Source: Gordius sp. MW1 (lineage: Eukaryota; Nematomorpha; Gordioida; Gordea; Gordiidae). From it: a stretch of 64,000 nucleotides of DNA. A program made the position numbers and the translations under genes. This document shows positions 23,769 to 35,689 of this stretch, one piece after another. Numbering within the stretch: position 1 is the first letter of the stretch; the number at the start of each line of letters is the position of its first letter. The DNA lies in NCBI GenBank assembly GCA_964036665.1, contig OZ038532.1, forward strand, positions 16,758,537 through 16,822,536. The letters run 5' to 3'. The notes under the pieces were generated by a model that saw nothing but the letters and a program-made list of their open reading frames with translations, made no database searches and had not been told where the DNA came from.

Positions 23769-25171
23769 AGAGCTTATGTGCCTAGCGCGACCCTTTTAAT
23801 GATTTAATTATAAGACTATGAACCCATTACTAATTTTTTTACTTTTCTTTGCAAAAGTACATAGTATAATGGGGGTGGGGGTAGAATAGTCAAGAATATC
23901 AAAAAATTTGCGTTTCTAAGCTATAAAATGTGTAAAACAATATTTTGATTTTCTCGGATTTTTTGATAGGAAAAATGGTGGATACATGATATTTATAGAA
24001 AAAAATGTACCTCCTAATATGCCAAATACGGCTAAAATTACTTACATTTGATAAAGGGGCCTTAGGTAGAGGTCTCTGATTTTATAATACTTTTATAAAA
24101 TTTAGCCAAGATTTTAATCGTAGATGGTGGACTTTTTAAAACTTGGTCTCATTTTCAGGTTTAGAGCAATAAGTATGCCCTTATAAGAAGTTAAAAGAGA
24201 TCGAAAATAGAATTATGACTGTCATGATACTCCCATTCAAGTAATATAAAAGTTTGATCATTTTGCTTTAGATCTTTAATTTATATGTAAAAAACACACC
24301 ATTCATTTAAAATTAACGATAAAGAAATTAAAATTTATATAATTTTCTAACTGGTATTAGTCTCTCAAAAATATCTAAATGTTATAAAAACTTAAGCAGT
24401 TGTATTCTTTAATTAATATTATAATATCCAATGGTATGCGTAGAAATCGGTTTCAAGACGTAATCAATCAACTCTAAACAACAAACAAATTTTCCAAAGT
24501 TTGAGATTTTCTGGATATTTTAAGTTATAGGTTCAATTAAATAGTGTAACCCATTTCAATGAATGAATCCATGGTATTTTTTAGGACATCACACTGCAAA
24601 GTAATTTATAAAATGTAAGCCTTTTATATTTCGCTTCAAGATATAGTGTTAGGTCCCTAAAACCGGCTATCTTGTTACCTTGGAACAGTACCATGAGGCT
24701 TTGTTATCGTTGTCACAAATTGAAAGAGGATTAGGGAGGTGTCATAAATGACTTAGCTGCTTATTAATTTTGTCTCTTTTAATGTATATTCTAAAAATAC
24801 CTTTATAATCGCTTAATTTTTAAATTATTTTTAAAAAGTGAATATTGGAACTACGAAAACAGTGGGTTTAAATCGTTTCAAATGCCTATTGATCGATATA
24901 TAATCCCTAAAAAACAAAGGATTAATTCCGCAAAGGAATATTTCTAACGTCAGGCAGTACGTAGGCACGATAAACATAACGAGGCTTTTTAATTGTTAAT
25001 ATTACCTGTAGTAGAATCACGCCTCTTTAAGAGTCCAGGAATCAATTCCCAAAGTTATGTAATAAGTTTATGGGCGGTGTAAAATGCTCTGATTAAATGA
25101 TGCCACAAAAGTGCAGAAATTGATGCTTCCCAATATATGGATTATATGTCGCTTACTACAATGCCTGCCAG
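23769..25171. other. AT-rich intergenic DNA
   Basis: Contains a short G-rich stretch near 23871-23883 and nothing coding that I can support. Confidence 0.4.
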
Positions 25172-25247
25172 CATGGGCGAAGGGCAGGAGCAGCCGTCTC
25201 TAAATCATTATTACCCCTCTCTAATTCCAATGCTGACTACACCCATG
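25172..25247. mobile_element. hAT-like MITE, CATGGGCG family, copy 3 (76 bases)
   Basis: Begins CATGGGCGAAGGGCAGG and ends CTGACTACACCCATG. It is flanked by a perfect 8-base duplication CCTGCCAG at 25164-25171 and 25248-25255. This copy fixes the target-duplication length, and so the hAT assignment, for the whole family. Confidence 0.8.
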
Positions 25248-25312
25248 CCTGCCAGCTCTACTGTCTAAACAAAATCATTAAACTTTGCAGTTTTTAAAAA
25301 TGAATTGTGTAA

Positions 25313-25534
25313 ATTATTGTTACAAATACGGCCGACTTACTAAGTGAACTAAAAATCTTAGCTTTCCCATGGTCAGATACGCGATACACGGTTTTCAACG
25401 AAGAAAGTGAACTCAGGGGCTCTGCTCTGTATGCAGCTAAGCAACCAGATTTTTATGCCTATATTGAATATCCGACCTCACATCTATTGTTTATCATCGT
25501 TCCTAAATTAACTAACTTTTTTCACTTATCTTAG
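25313..25534 (+). CDS. Unassigned 73-codon open frame, possible exon
   Basis: Open between TAA at 25310 and TAG at 25532, with a base composition closer to the nearby real exons than to the surroundings. Readable pieces are SELKILAFPWSDTRYTVF and LYAAKQPDFYAYIEYP. There is no convincing start codon. A possible acceptor is TTACTAAG at 25337-25344, but no good donor was found. It lies on the strand and in the interval where missing 5' exons of the ADAMTS gene are expected. No family is recognised, and it could also be a mobile-element fragment. Confidence 0.3.
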   Translation: MIVTNTADLLSELKILAFPWSDTRYTVFNEESELRGSALYAAKQPDFYAYIEYPTSHLLFIIVPKLTNFFHLS

Positions 25535-28500
25535 TCATTTAATAAAATTTTAAAATAGCATATTTTTTGCCTCCCAGTGTAAGCTTTAGGTGACATCCTT
25601 TTATTTCCGTAAATTTTTCCAGAATTTTTAAATTGTTAGTCATCTAAAGCATATTGATATGCCCCAAAAAATTTTATATAAATTGGTTCGGCCGAATTGT
25701 TAGTGGTACCTGTCGGGTTAAAAGGGTACAACATGAATTTCAAAATAATTTGATTTATGCTATTTAAGCTGCTAAGTTATAAACAACTCTTTATCGATAA
25801 TCATTATTTAAAAAAGTTTCAGCAAACATAATAATAATGCACTTTAAAAATTAATATAACAAGATATATGTAAAAAAGCAAATTTTATTTCTGTCAGTTA
25901 TACATTTAAACAATAACTAAAACAAAGTGTTGGAATGTTAATACTAAAAACATGCTTGGCTTCGAAAATCGTTTCTGATTTTGGGATAATATCATATTTG
26001 CCTTTAGCAATCGATTTTTGCCATATCAATATTGTCATAAATTACACATTGTAAAATAACATAATTTTTCATTAAATTAAGTCAAGAGTACAAAAACTTA
26101 TTAATAGTCAGACTCAATTTAGATACATATCTCCCATCGACAAATCTTTTAAATAAAAAATTCATTAAATACTAATTACTTATTTATGCTAGCTAAACCA
26201 ATCGCAATAAAGAGATTTAGATTGCGCTACCGAAAACACTCTCCCATTACATTGGATTAAAGGATTTAGTTTGTAATTATTATCGGCTACCATGTTTCAT
26301 ATTCGCATACTTTCATAATTCGCTAATGTTCTCGCTTGTTCAAATAGAAAGAACTATCCCACACTGACTACAATTAATAATAAATTTAGTGAAATCAAAT
26401 CCTCCTACAAATCGTTATTTTCCGAAATGCATAAATTTATGATCTTTTGCATTGTATATACGTTAAAACAACATACGGGAGATTTCAAACATATAAGCAT
26501 TCCTCAGCAAGTATGATAATAAACATGTATTACATTTTTTATATATTAATTCAAAACTATTGACAATAACCGTAATTTAATTAAAAAATGGAAATTTGCA
26601 ACATTTGCCCGAATAAAACGCTTAATTATGTATTTTGCTGGAATTAAAAAGTTTTATAAGTTGCAGTTTAATGCCACGTGACTTTTAAGGTTTTCATGGC
26701 AAATTTATTATTACCTAAATACCAAATTAGAGAAATTGGGACATTGATAGATTTGTTTTGAGTTCATAATTACATGAAGCATAAAATGATTTTAATAAAA
26801 TCGAATGACTATAAAATATAAACAAATTATTTTTTTACTATTTTAATTTTTGTTAAAAAAGATTTTATTAATAATTGTCAAGATTATTAGAATCGTCACA
26901 TTTTGCTTTTTATTATACTCTAGGCTAGAAATAATATCTTGCAAACACATTTAATAAAAATTTTTATGTAATTGCTTGCAATATTTTCGTAGAGGTAAAA
27001 TGTGCCAATTTATTTTAATATTTTAATTAATTAAAGCATTTTTAAATATATATTTCCAATCTTTAATCCCATTTTTTATTTACTTAACAAGATTGTTTAT
27101 TTCTGTGAATAACCAAAAATAAAAAAGGCCAAGGTATTTTTTTTATAGTCGACATGCTCGGATTGTTTTCTTTTTTTTATTTCCATTACTCAAACTTTTG
27201 TCATAGGATCGATCAATTAATGTTAATCTTAGTAAAATAATCATGCGAGCTGGATTGTCCAAATAAAGGCCCTTTTGCCAAATAAATAAAAGCATTTGTG
27301 CCAAAAAATTGATTTTCTTGAATATTTGAATGGTTAGGTTGCGTCTTTATCCAAATGCTACCAGGGTACGATGCTATGTCTCAATTTAATTGAAATTTTA
27401 AAAAATACTTGACACTAATTACTTCTAATAGATTCCAGTGGAGACTTAGAGGTTATTCCCCTGATATTCGTCATTTGTTTAAATCAAGCTTGTGTCTTGC
27501 TTATGCATTCGATTGAAGCCGACTTGGTGGCCAGTCACGTGTTTGAGCATTGCATTAATTAAAGAAATCGGATTAGTTAGAATTATATTTTTGGATTAAA
27601 AACACTTTTAAGTGAATTGAGCATAACTAGTAAGTATTGCTTTATTACCTTGTAATTGTAAATGTTAAATCTCACAATCTAGACGCGCCACGGCGCTAGA
27701 TCTCGTTGTTGTCAGAACATTTTTAAGATAGTTATCGCAATTAAACCCCATCCTTAAAGTTTTACTCCCATATGGTGCCAAAGTTTTTTTTATTTATAAT
27801 CTGTAATTTAACATATAATTGTTCGATGTGAGTAGTTGGGCTTTCCGGATATATGTGCCCCTGTCTGCTTTTTGCAATTGTTTTCCGGCTTGAATTTTAC
27901 AATTCAAAATCTTAGTTGTTTAATCTAAATAATTATTAGTACTATTTTTTGATAAAGATTATAAAAACACTCAGATGGTAACTAATAACAAAAGCATGGG
28001 GATATATTTTGGCTGAAATTTGGCTGCATTGTCAATGTCAGTTATTGCTATAGAAATTCTATGCCGAAATACTATAGATATTATTGTTTTTAAAATTAAT
28101 GCAATAATTTGAAGTAGCGTGGCAAGATTTAAATCACTTTAATTTCCATTACTTTTAATAAGGATTGGTTTAAATAAATACTTTAATTGCTTAACCCAAA
28201 TAAAATATTGATAATATAGAACCAGTAACCAAATAGGCATGTCCAAACTAAAATTGCCTATCTTTATTGGCAAAAGAAACTTAGGAATATATAAAGCAAT
28301 TAGTTTTAAAAATATTAAGGCAGATAAAAAGGTGACTTAAAATAGATCATACTTTTGACATGGGAATGATGCAGCTATCATTTCAAGATTAAACGTGATC
28401 CAATCTTGTTCATCAAATTTAAGGGTCAAACTTTAGCTCAGTGTATGTACACCCGAGTCCAAAATAAGGCTTTCCTTAGCGTAAGACCAAATTGTAGAAT

Positions 28501-28710
28501 CTGTGAAAGAACTTACAGACTCATAATAACGCAAACTATCGATCTAATTTTTTAGATGGAATAGTATGAAATTTAGATGTTCTTGATGTCAATAGTAGTA
28601 AAAATTATGATAAAAACGTCGCATTTAGACAGAGAAAAATTATAGAAGAAAATATATTATATGCTATATTTAATTGTAATCACAATTATTTCTTTTCTAC
28701 CATCTTTTAG
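25535..28710. other. AT-rich DNA, probably intronic or upstream of the ADAMTS gene
   Basis: The missing signal-peptide and prodomain exons of the ADAMTS gene may lie here, but none could be fixed. A short open stretch at about 27431-27570 (including VICLNQACVLLMHSIEAD) was noted without splice support. Confidence 0.4.
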
Positions 28711-28855
28711 ATTTCAAATAATGGGTTAAACACCGCAAAGTTTGGACCACCGTCTTTTATTAATAAAAGTGGGAACGTTCAAGATATACCTTTGTTCGAA
28801 ATCAATAATCGTGTAAACCCCTACAAAGTCAAGGAATCATTTTGTGGCGTAAAAG
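28711..28855 (+). CDS. Candidate ADAMTS prodomain exon with cysteine switch
   Basis: A strong acceptor (pyrimidine-rich, CATCTTTTAG) precedes 48 open codons, and the donor AAAAG|GTTTA leaves phase 1, which fits the entry phase of the exon at 30717. The joined product reads ESFCGVKDIKQQRK and then the furin site. A CGV motif shortly before the furin site is what ADAMTS prodomains show. Entry is in phase 0, so an upstream exon ending in phase 0 must exist. Confidence 0.6.
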
Positions 28856-31800
28856 GTTTAATAAATTCATTTTTTTAACTAAACACATGACAAAAAACTT
28901 GATTTCTGAGATAAGACACTTGTAGTAATTAATAAGAAGCTGCTTAAAACAAAGTCAGTCGCTGTAGTTGTCCAGTTAATGTAGAAATTTATGTTACATA
29001 CAAACTTAAATTAATTGTTATTAGCAGATTTTAGAAAATATTATTTTTATGTGTAAAATTTTACAGGTTATTTTATATAATAAATATTAAGCTGGGTCTT
29101 CAAAAAATAATAATTTTAATTTTGACAAGCCACAACTCGTAATTTATGTAACAGTTTTTTAGTTCTAATAAATATCATTTCTTAAAGTTATAGCGTAGTT
29201 CAACTCCTTAGCCAGGATTAAGAACAGAAAGGGAGGAATATTCGGCTTTTTGAACAATTCTTTAGTAAAAATAATATAAATAAATTGGTCTATAATTTTT
29301 CATTTCCATATTTTAATAAATTATGGGCGCGGAAGTTAAGCATATAAAGTGAGTCGAAATGATAAGAAAAATGGGTATATAAATCACCCATTTAACAATT
29401 ATGAAATGATAGCAACGGAAAATTTTACGGCCAATGTTACACGATCCAAATTCTTGTACTGTATAAGCGATCTGACATTCCATTTTCTTATTCGATCCAA
29501 AAAAAGTAATTATGTATCTTGAACCTAAAATGACTTAACCCTAACCCTACAAAACCTGCCCTTGCGAGACCGAAATCACAATATGAAAACGTGAGTAAGA
29601 AATTTTGTTTATTTCTTACGATTTGTGTTTTTCCGAATGCGAAAAACACAAATCGGTGCTTCGTTATTTTTTGGATCGAATAAGAAAATGGAATGTCAGA
29701 TCGCTTATACAGTACAAGAATTTGGATCGTGTAACATTGGTCAAATTTTACAACATGCAACGGTAAAAAGCGATGACTTTAACGAAAACTATTTTTTTTA
29801 AATTTTTGGGAGATTTTCTGGTTACTGATTGGGCAAATAGTTTAAGGCTGATTTGAACGCTTATAAATAGACATTTGTTAGAAAGAAGCCTTTATATTAA
29901 CAATACGACGGATGATGATGACAAAATAAAAAATTCAGTTAAATTTATTTAAAATAATATTAAAGGATTTCTTTATTAACTTTGGGAAATACAAAACAAG
30001 TCCAAATTCATCTGTAAAAGTTTTATCCATCATCAATTTTAAAAATTGTCTTATAGAGTATTTACACGAAGTCATGATTTAATATAATATTTGCATTCAA
30101 AGCGCTCCTCGTGATCCAAATCAAATGAAAAGGCTATATTTTAATTACGGATTATAATTAAATTGCTTCTTATGATTCCGATCTGATGATCCAGTAAAGT
30201 TAATAATACACCTTTTATGAGTAATAGTTTGGCTAATTAAAATCATTTGCAACGTTGTTTGTTCCCGCATTAAATTTGTAATTTAAAATTTAATGGTCAA
30301 ACTATTTTAATTTAAATGAATTGTATAATTAAAATTTAAAACTTGTCCGCAGTTTAACATAATAATAACTTGAACATTCCACAATTCCTTAAACTGGTGA
30401 TAATAATTGTACTTGGTCAGTTTAAACCCCAAGGGCTTTAAGATAGGGGAGAAAAGACTATATCTGCAGCAAGTGATGCATTAAAGTTAAATTATATCTA
30501 AAACTAAATTACTGGTAAAAAAGTTTCAGATTTAGGTGGAGGTCCCTGGCTATGACATTAGTGTCGTTTAATTTCAACGTTGCAACTTGGCCTAAAATCT
30601 ATTATTTTTAAGTTGCTACTTTTTATAAGCACGTGACATTGTAAGTTAAAATTTTTATTTATAACATATTTAATAAAAAATTTATTTTTCTAAGACCATC
30701 TCTGTTTCTTTACCAGATATAAAACAGCAAAGAAAAAATACTCGTAGAAGAAAACGGTCAGTGGTTGAAGATATGACCATTGAGGCTTTGTTTGTTACAG
30801 ATCCTACAGTTACAATTTACTACAAAGATCAAGATTTAGAAATATACATTTACACCTTAATTGATATGGTAAATATTTTAATAAATGTTAAACTTAGATT
30901 ATATGTATTTGACTATAAAATTGATAAATTGAGTTATTGACATACAGTCGTCTTTCACTTTTCAAACTAACGGATGTTTAAAATTGTGACAGGAAAATTA
31001 TGGTTTAATAACAAGAGACGAAATCTATCAGATCAAATAAAATTGTTTTAAATAAACTTTGCTTCAATCTGTATAAAATATTTAAAGTTAAGTTGTTGCT
31101 ATAAAAAAATGATCTTAATACAATTTTTAGTATGTTTAAACGCATTTATTTTAAAAACGTAATGTATTTAAATAAAAACAAGAGATTTGACAAAATAAAC
31201 TCTATTATAATCACTAAAAATTTCTTTGGTTAATTGCATGCTTTAAACTAAATACGCCATTTATATGACATTTATAACTTATTTTCCATACCTCTTATAA
31301 TTTACTATTAATATATCAAATAGGTGAATGCAATATATCACCATTATTCTTTGGGCTACTCAATCAAAATAAAATTGTCCGCATTAATAATGCTAGAATC
31401 TAAAGTAAGTAAACCAATTAATATAATTAATGAACCTTTGTTTCTCCCTCCCTTCACCTTAACCTAAAAAATGCAAAAAAAGGAAATCTTTTCAACCGAC
31501 GATTTCTTAAATTAAAAACCAAACAAAAACTTGTTTAAATGAAAATTTTCGCATTTACTTTTGAACATAAACTGAGAAAACTGCGATATTTTGAAAGACC
31601 CCAATATCCCATAATCCAAAATTTTCCACTTAAATTTTATTTTTGGAAATAATTTTGAATATGGTATTTTAACACATTTGTTCACAAAATACATTAAGCA
31701 TGATTATGTCTACAACATACTTTAGCCAGCTTCTCTAAACATGACCTCCAATGCCGATTCCTATTTAAAAAGTTTTTGCGCCTGGCAGCTGGCTCATGTA

Positions 31801-34800
31801 AAAAACATAACGGGGGAAAAAGAGGGGATCAATCGCTATAATACAGCTATCCTTTTAACCAGGTACTATTTGTATACGGAGCCTTAATAAATTTTTTGGA
31901 ATCATTACAATATTTAACTAAATTTGTTTGCTGTCTTAGAAAAGATATTTGTGCCAATAATGACACTCCATGCGGAACTTTAGGCTTAGCTGAAGTTGGG
32001 GCTATTTGTCAGCTCGAAAGAAGTTGCAGCATTGCCGAAGATACAGGACTTAGTACAGCATTTACGATTGCTCATGAATTAGGACATTTGTAATTATTAA
32101 GAAAAATTTTACATTGTCTAACTTATATTTAAAGGTTTGGTATGAAACATGATACTTTGGATAATTGTAACTCGTTACATCAGTTATCAACGTTACCTTA
32201 CGTAATGGCACCAAGGTTGCCCCAAAATTTGTTGTCTGAACTCATATGGTCGAATTGTAGTTACAAAGACGCAACCATATTTATCGAAAGGCGTTTCGCT
32301 CAATGTCTAATAGTAAATAATAGGAATAAGTCAGATAGACTCATAAATGCACATGGAAATAATTTATCTTTCACTCCAGCCTATAATCAATATATTGATC
32401 TTGACATTGATGTAGAGATAGATAATACAACCGCCGATGACCATTTAATATTTGACGATGATATTGGTCATTATGGAGATTTAATTCGAAAAGTTCTTAA
32501 TCCTATAATAGCAAATCATAGTGACCTAGATCGAACTTCGGACGAATTGAAAAATCAAATTGCTAAGGCATTAGCGGACATGCTCAAAACCCATCCATCG
32601 TTGCGATCACAAAATATAACAATTCGGGGTACTATAGTCCGCCATAGCTATGAATCACCAAACACAAGTACGGATAAGAAAACACAAACTCCAATATTAA
32701 AATTTGATGTCAACCTCGATAATATTAGCCAAGTCATTAATATAGGAGATGCAGAACATGAGCTTATATCTTTAGTTTCCAATCTACCCTTAGGTGTCCT
32801 CTTTAATATGGATGCTCAGTGTCAATTATTATTTGGAATTCAAAATATAACACATTGTCCCGGAATCGATGTAATTTTGGTCAATACAGATGTTTTCTAA
32901 TTTAAATTTTATTACAATACATTATGTGTATTTATTTGATTATGTGAGATCATTTATAGTAATCGGTAAATTGAATTGGAGGAATTTTGATTTAGGAATA
33001 GTAGAATTTTTGTTTATCTGACTATTATTAAATTATATAGGAGGTCTGCGATCATTTATGGTGTAAAGTGGGGCATAAATGCATGTCAAAAATGAGAGTA
33101 CCAGAGGACGGTACGCCTTGTGGGAGCAATAAATGGTGCATGTCGAAATTATGCATTGATATTTATCAAACCGATCTATGGAATTTAAAAGGATTAGCAG
33201 TAGACGGTGATTGGGGACCATGGTCTAATTGGTCTCATTGTTCTCGAACATGTGGAATTGGCTTATCAATGGCATATAGAAGTTGTGACAACCCTCGGTA
33301 ATTATTTTATGCATTATTAAATTTACTTTTTATATCAAGGCCTTCAAATGGTGGAAAATTTTGTTTAGGGCTACAAAGAAAATATGTGACTTGCAACACT
33401 GAACTGTGCGCTGAAAAATCAGATATTAGGGATCTTCAGTGTCAAAAATATGGGTGCGATGTCATGAAAAAATGCCACTTAAATTGGACTTTTGACGTTA
33501 AGCAATCCGCCTTTTCCCCGCACACTTTGTGTCTACTCTATTGCAAATCAGAAGGAGGAGAAAACTTCAATTTAGGGTACGATGTTATACCAAACCTAGA
33601 GGACAGTTCACCATGTGATCCAAAAAACGATATAAACTTAAATACAAACGAGGGAGGCATTTGCATAGAGGGAGTTTGCCATGCCCTGGGCTGTGATAGG
33701 AAATTAAATAGTTCAGCGGTTAGGGATGAATGCGATGTTTGCAATGGAAATAATGACACATGCATCGATGTTAAAGGTAACTTCAGCACGGCTAGTCATA
33801 ATGGTTCCCAAATCTTACAATCAACTTGGGGCGGAGGCCATTACTTGCCTATAGGCTATCTGCCAAAGGGTTCTTTTAAAGTAAAATTGTCTGAGTTGCA
33901 GCCGTCGCCTAATTTTTTAGCCCTAGCCACGGAAAACCGCAGATTTATTTTGAATGGCAATAATACTATAACGTGGAACGGCGTACATACCCAAATTGGA
34001 ATCACCTACAATTATACAAGGGATAATAACGAGAGGGAAATTATCAAAGTTAAGGGGCCTCTAAAACAAAAAATCATTATTTATCAATTAGCCTTAGGCG
34101 AGCTTCCTAGCGAAAATGATTCCATTTTGTTTTTTTATAAACAACACATAAATCCCTTCAAGAATTCCTCAGACTTAACAAATTTCACACAACTCAAATA
34201 TAGGTCCGATCGGCTCTTTTGGGATATAAGTGATTGGTCGCCGTGTTCAAAGACTTGCGGGAACGGTACACAAAAGTCAATCGTTGTTTGCAAAGCCGAG
34301 ATTAATCAACGAGGGATTTCCAGTCAAATAATTACACCCGATAAAATTTGCCAGGATCATTTGATCCCCTTAAACCTGCCAAAAATTAGAATTTGCAATA
34401 GTGGTCTTTGTCCAGCTTATTGGTGGACAGCTGACTGGCAACCATGCCCTGTAACATGCGGTTCTCAATCCGTTCAAAGTCGTTCAATTTTATGCATGCA
34501 AGATATCACTACAAAATTGGGAGTAACTCGTCAAGTTTTGCCTAATGTGGCTTGTCGAAATTCAATTAGACCGTCACAAGTTCGACCGTGCTCATATAAG
34601 CTATGTCCAACCCTTTTAAACTTGACAAATAAATATGTGGACGTCACTAGTAGTAATACGTGTTCGTCAGAATCGTGCCTTAATACAACTCTGAACAAAA
34701 ATTGTTCGTCGCCATTCACTAATGATTGTGATGCTAAAAATAGTTTTGCTAATGCGGCGTCTTGTAACACATCTGGGAGTTGTAAGCCTACCTGGAATGA

Positions 34801-35020
34801 AACGTCAATAACAACCCTTATCAAAAAATGTACGAGTTTGGATAGCAAACATGAAACGCTCATTTTTAACAATATAACGGCTTGTAGAAAGCTGTATAAT
34901 TATTGCAAGAAAAAATTATGCGATAATTTAACCCTAACTTTAGAAAACAAACCTTTTGAGAGGAAACGGTTGATACACATAAACGATATAAGAGTATTCA
35001 AATTGAAAAAAATAAATTGA
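28711..35020 (+). CDS. ADAMTS: ADAMTS-family secreted metalloprotease (5' end incomplete)
   Basis: Exons: 28711-28855, 30717-30868, 31324-31404, 31726-31862, 31940-32089, 32135-32870, 33041-33297, 33340-35020. Splice phases agree throughout (1113 codons with stop). In order: end of the prodomain with the cysteine-switch-like ESFCGVK, a furin site RRRKR, a reprolysin catalytic domain with HELGHLFGMKHD (zinc ligands) and the VMAP Met-turn, an inserted acidic segment of about 150 residues, a disintegrin-like module, a central thrombospondin type 1 repeat ([15 protein letters not shown]), a cysteine-rich region ending [13 protein letters not shown], a spacer, and two more thrombospondin repeats ([25 protein letters not shown]). 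Family members cut extracellular matrix proteoglycans or procollagen; the substrate here is unknown. AATAAA lies at 35072-35077. The signal peptide and the start of the prodomain were not found. Confidence 0.92.
29429..29742. mobile_element. MITE with near-perfect 76-base terminal inverted repeats
   Basis: The arms 29429-29504 and 29667-29742 are complementary apart from the second base (GGCCAATGTTACACG versus, inverted, GACCAATGTTACACG). The 9-base duplication AAATTTTAC is at 29420-29428 and 29743-29751. The loop contains a smaller hairpin around GAAAAACACAAATCG. A 9-base duplication with long arms suggests a Mutator-like origin, and a hAT origin with 8 bases is the alternative. It lies between two ADAMTS exons. 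Confidence 0.85.
30717..32870 (+). CDS. ADAMTS catalytic-domain exons
   Basis: Five exons encode the reprolysin domain. [16 protein letters not shown] opens it. [15 protein letters not shown] and [12 protein letters not shown] correspond to the conserved core. HELGHLFGMKHD holds the three zinc histidines and the catalytic glutamate, split by the intron at 32090-32134. [21 protein letters not shown] closes it. The last exon then adds about 150 residues unlike any ADAMTS segment known to me (rich in Asp, Asn and Ile) before [18 protein letters not shown] starts the disintegrin-like module. Confidence 0.92.
33340..35020 (+). CDS. ADAMTS terminal exon: Cys-rich, spacer, two TSP1 repeats
   Basis: A single large exon of 560 codons. 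It completes the central thrombospondin repeat ([16 protein letters not shown]), then carries the cysteine-rich module, a spacer with several N-glycosylation sites, two thrombospondin repeats, and a C-terminal tail of about 130 residues with many cysteines and N-x-S/T sites and no domain I recognise. These ancillary modules normally place the enzyme on matrix and choose substrates. Confidence 0.92.
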
Positions 35021-35274
35021 TTTTATTATAAATTCTGTTTAGTAATCACTAAGAAATTATTCGTATGTTATAATAAAATACAGTCTAAAAATCTCAGATC
35101 GGATTATCGCGAATCTTTTAATCGCGAAGTTAACCGCCATTTTGTTTTTTTTAACGAAATATTAACAAAAACATCGTTTATTGACAAATCGCTTAATAGT
35201 ACAATATCGGATATTCACGAACATTTTTGACTCCTTAAATCAACCAGATAATTATATAAAAAAACTCGGGCCTT

Positions 35275-35330
35275 CGGCCCTCGTGGGAAGGGGGAGAAGG
35301 GAAGGGAAGAGGGGAAGGGAAGGGGGGACG
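35275..35330. other. GC hairpin followed by purine tract
   Basis: GGGCCTTCGGCCC forms a perfect stem with a TTCG loop and is followed by about 45 bases of G and A (AGGGGGAGAAGGGAAGGG and on). It lies inside the composite element. No function can be assigned. Confidence 0.5.
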
Positions 35331-35689
35331 ACTTATCTGTACTTCGTATAAATGTATCATATTTGCTATGCAATTTATGGGCGAGAAAGGTGGGAAGGGG
35401 CGAGAATGCCTATAGGGGGGTATTAAATGCCTAATGATTAATTAATTATTTATACAAATTTTCCATTTATAGGCAAAATGTAATATAGGCAAAATGTCAT
35501 ATAGGCAAGGGTTAGGGTTAGATTTAGTGTTTGCATCTAGTTGCGTATTACATTAGTTTTTATGGCCTTTAGTGATTATGGGTCTAACAAACATTATATT
35601 ATAAAACATCACAATGTTAAGAATTTGCAGAATTGTTGGGAGAAATTTTTGTTGAATTTGAACAATTTTTAATTAAAAAAATCAAAAAT

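Noticed and set aside
27431-27570. Possible signal-peptide exon for the ADAMTS gene
   Set aside because: A hydrophobic stretch follows an AG, but no donor in a fitting phase and no upstream start were found.
29530-29550. Interstitial telomere repeat (CCCTAACCCTAC), also GGGTTAGGGTTAG near 35510 and 58690
   Set aside because: Each is only two or three units long and lies inside or beside mobile elements; too short to claim telomeric origin.
35275-35300. Bacterial-type intrinsic terminator (GC stem with TTCG loop)
   Set aside because: The DNA is eukaryotic, there is no T tract, and the stem lies inside a repeat element.
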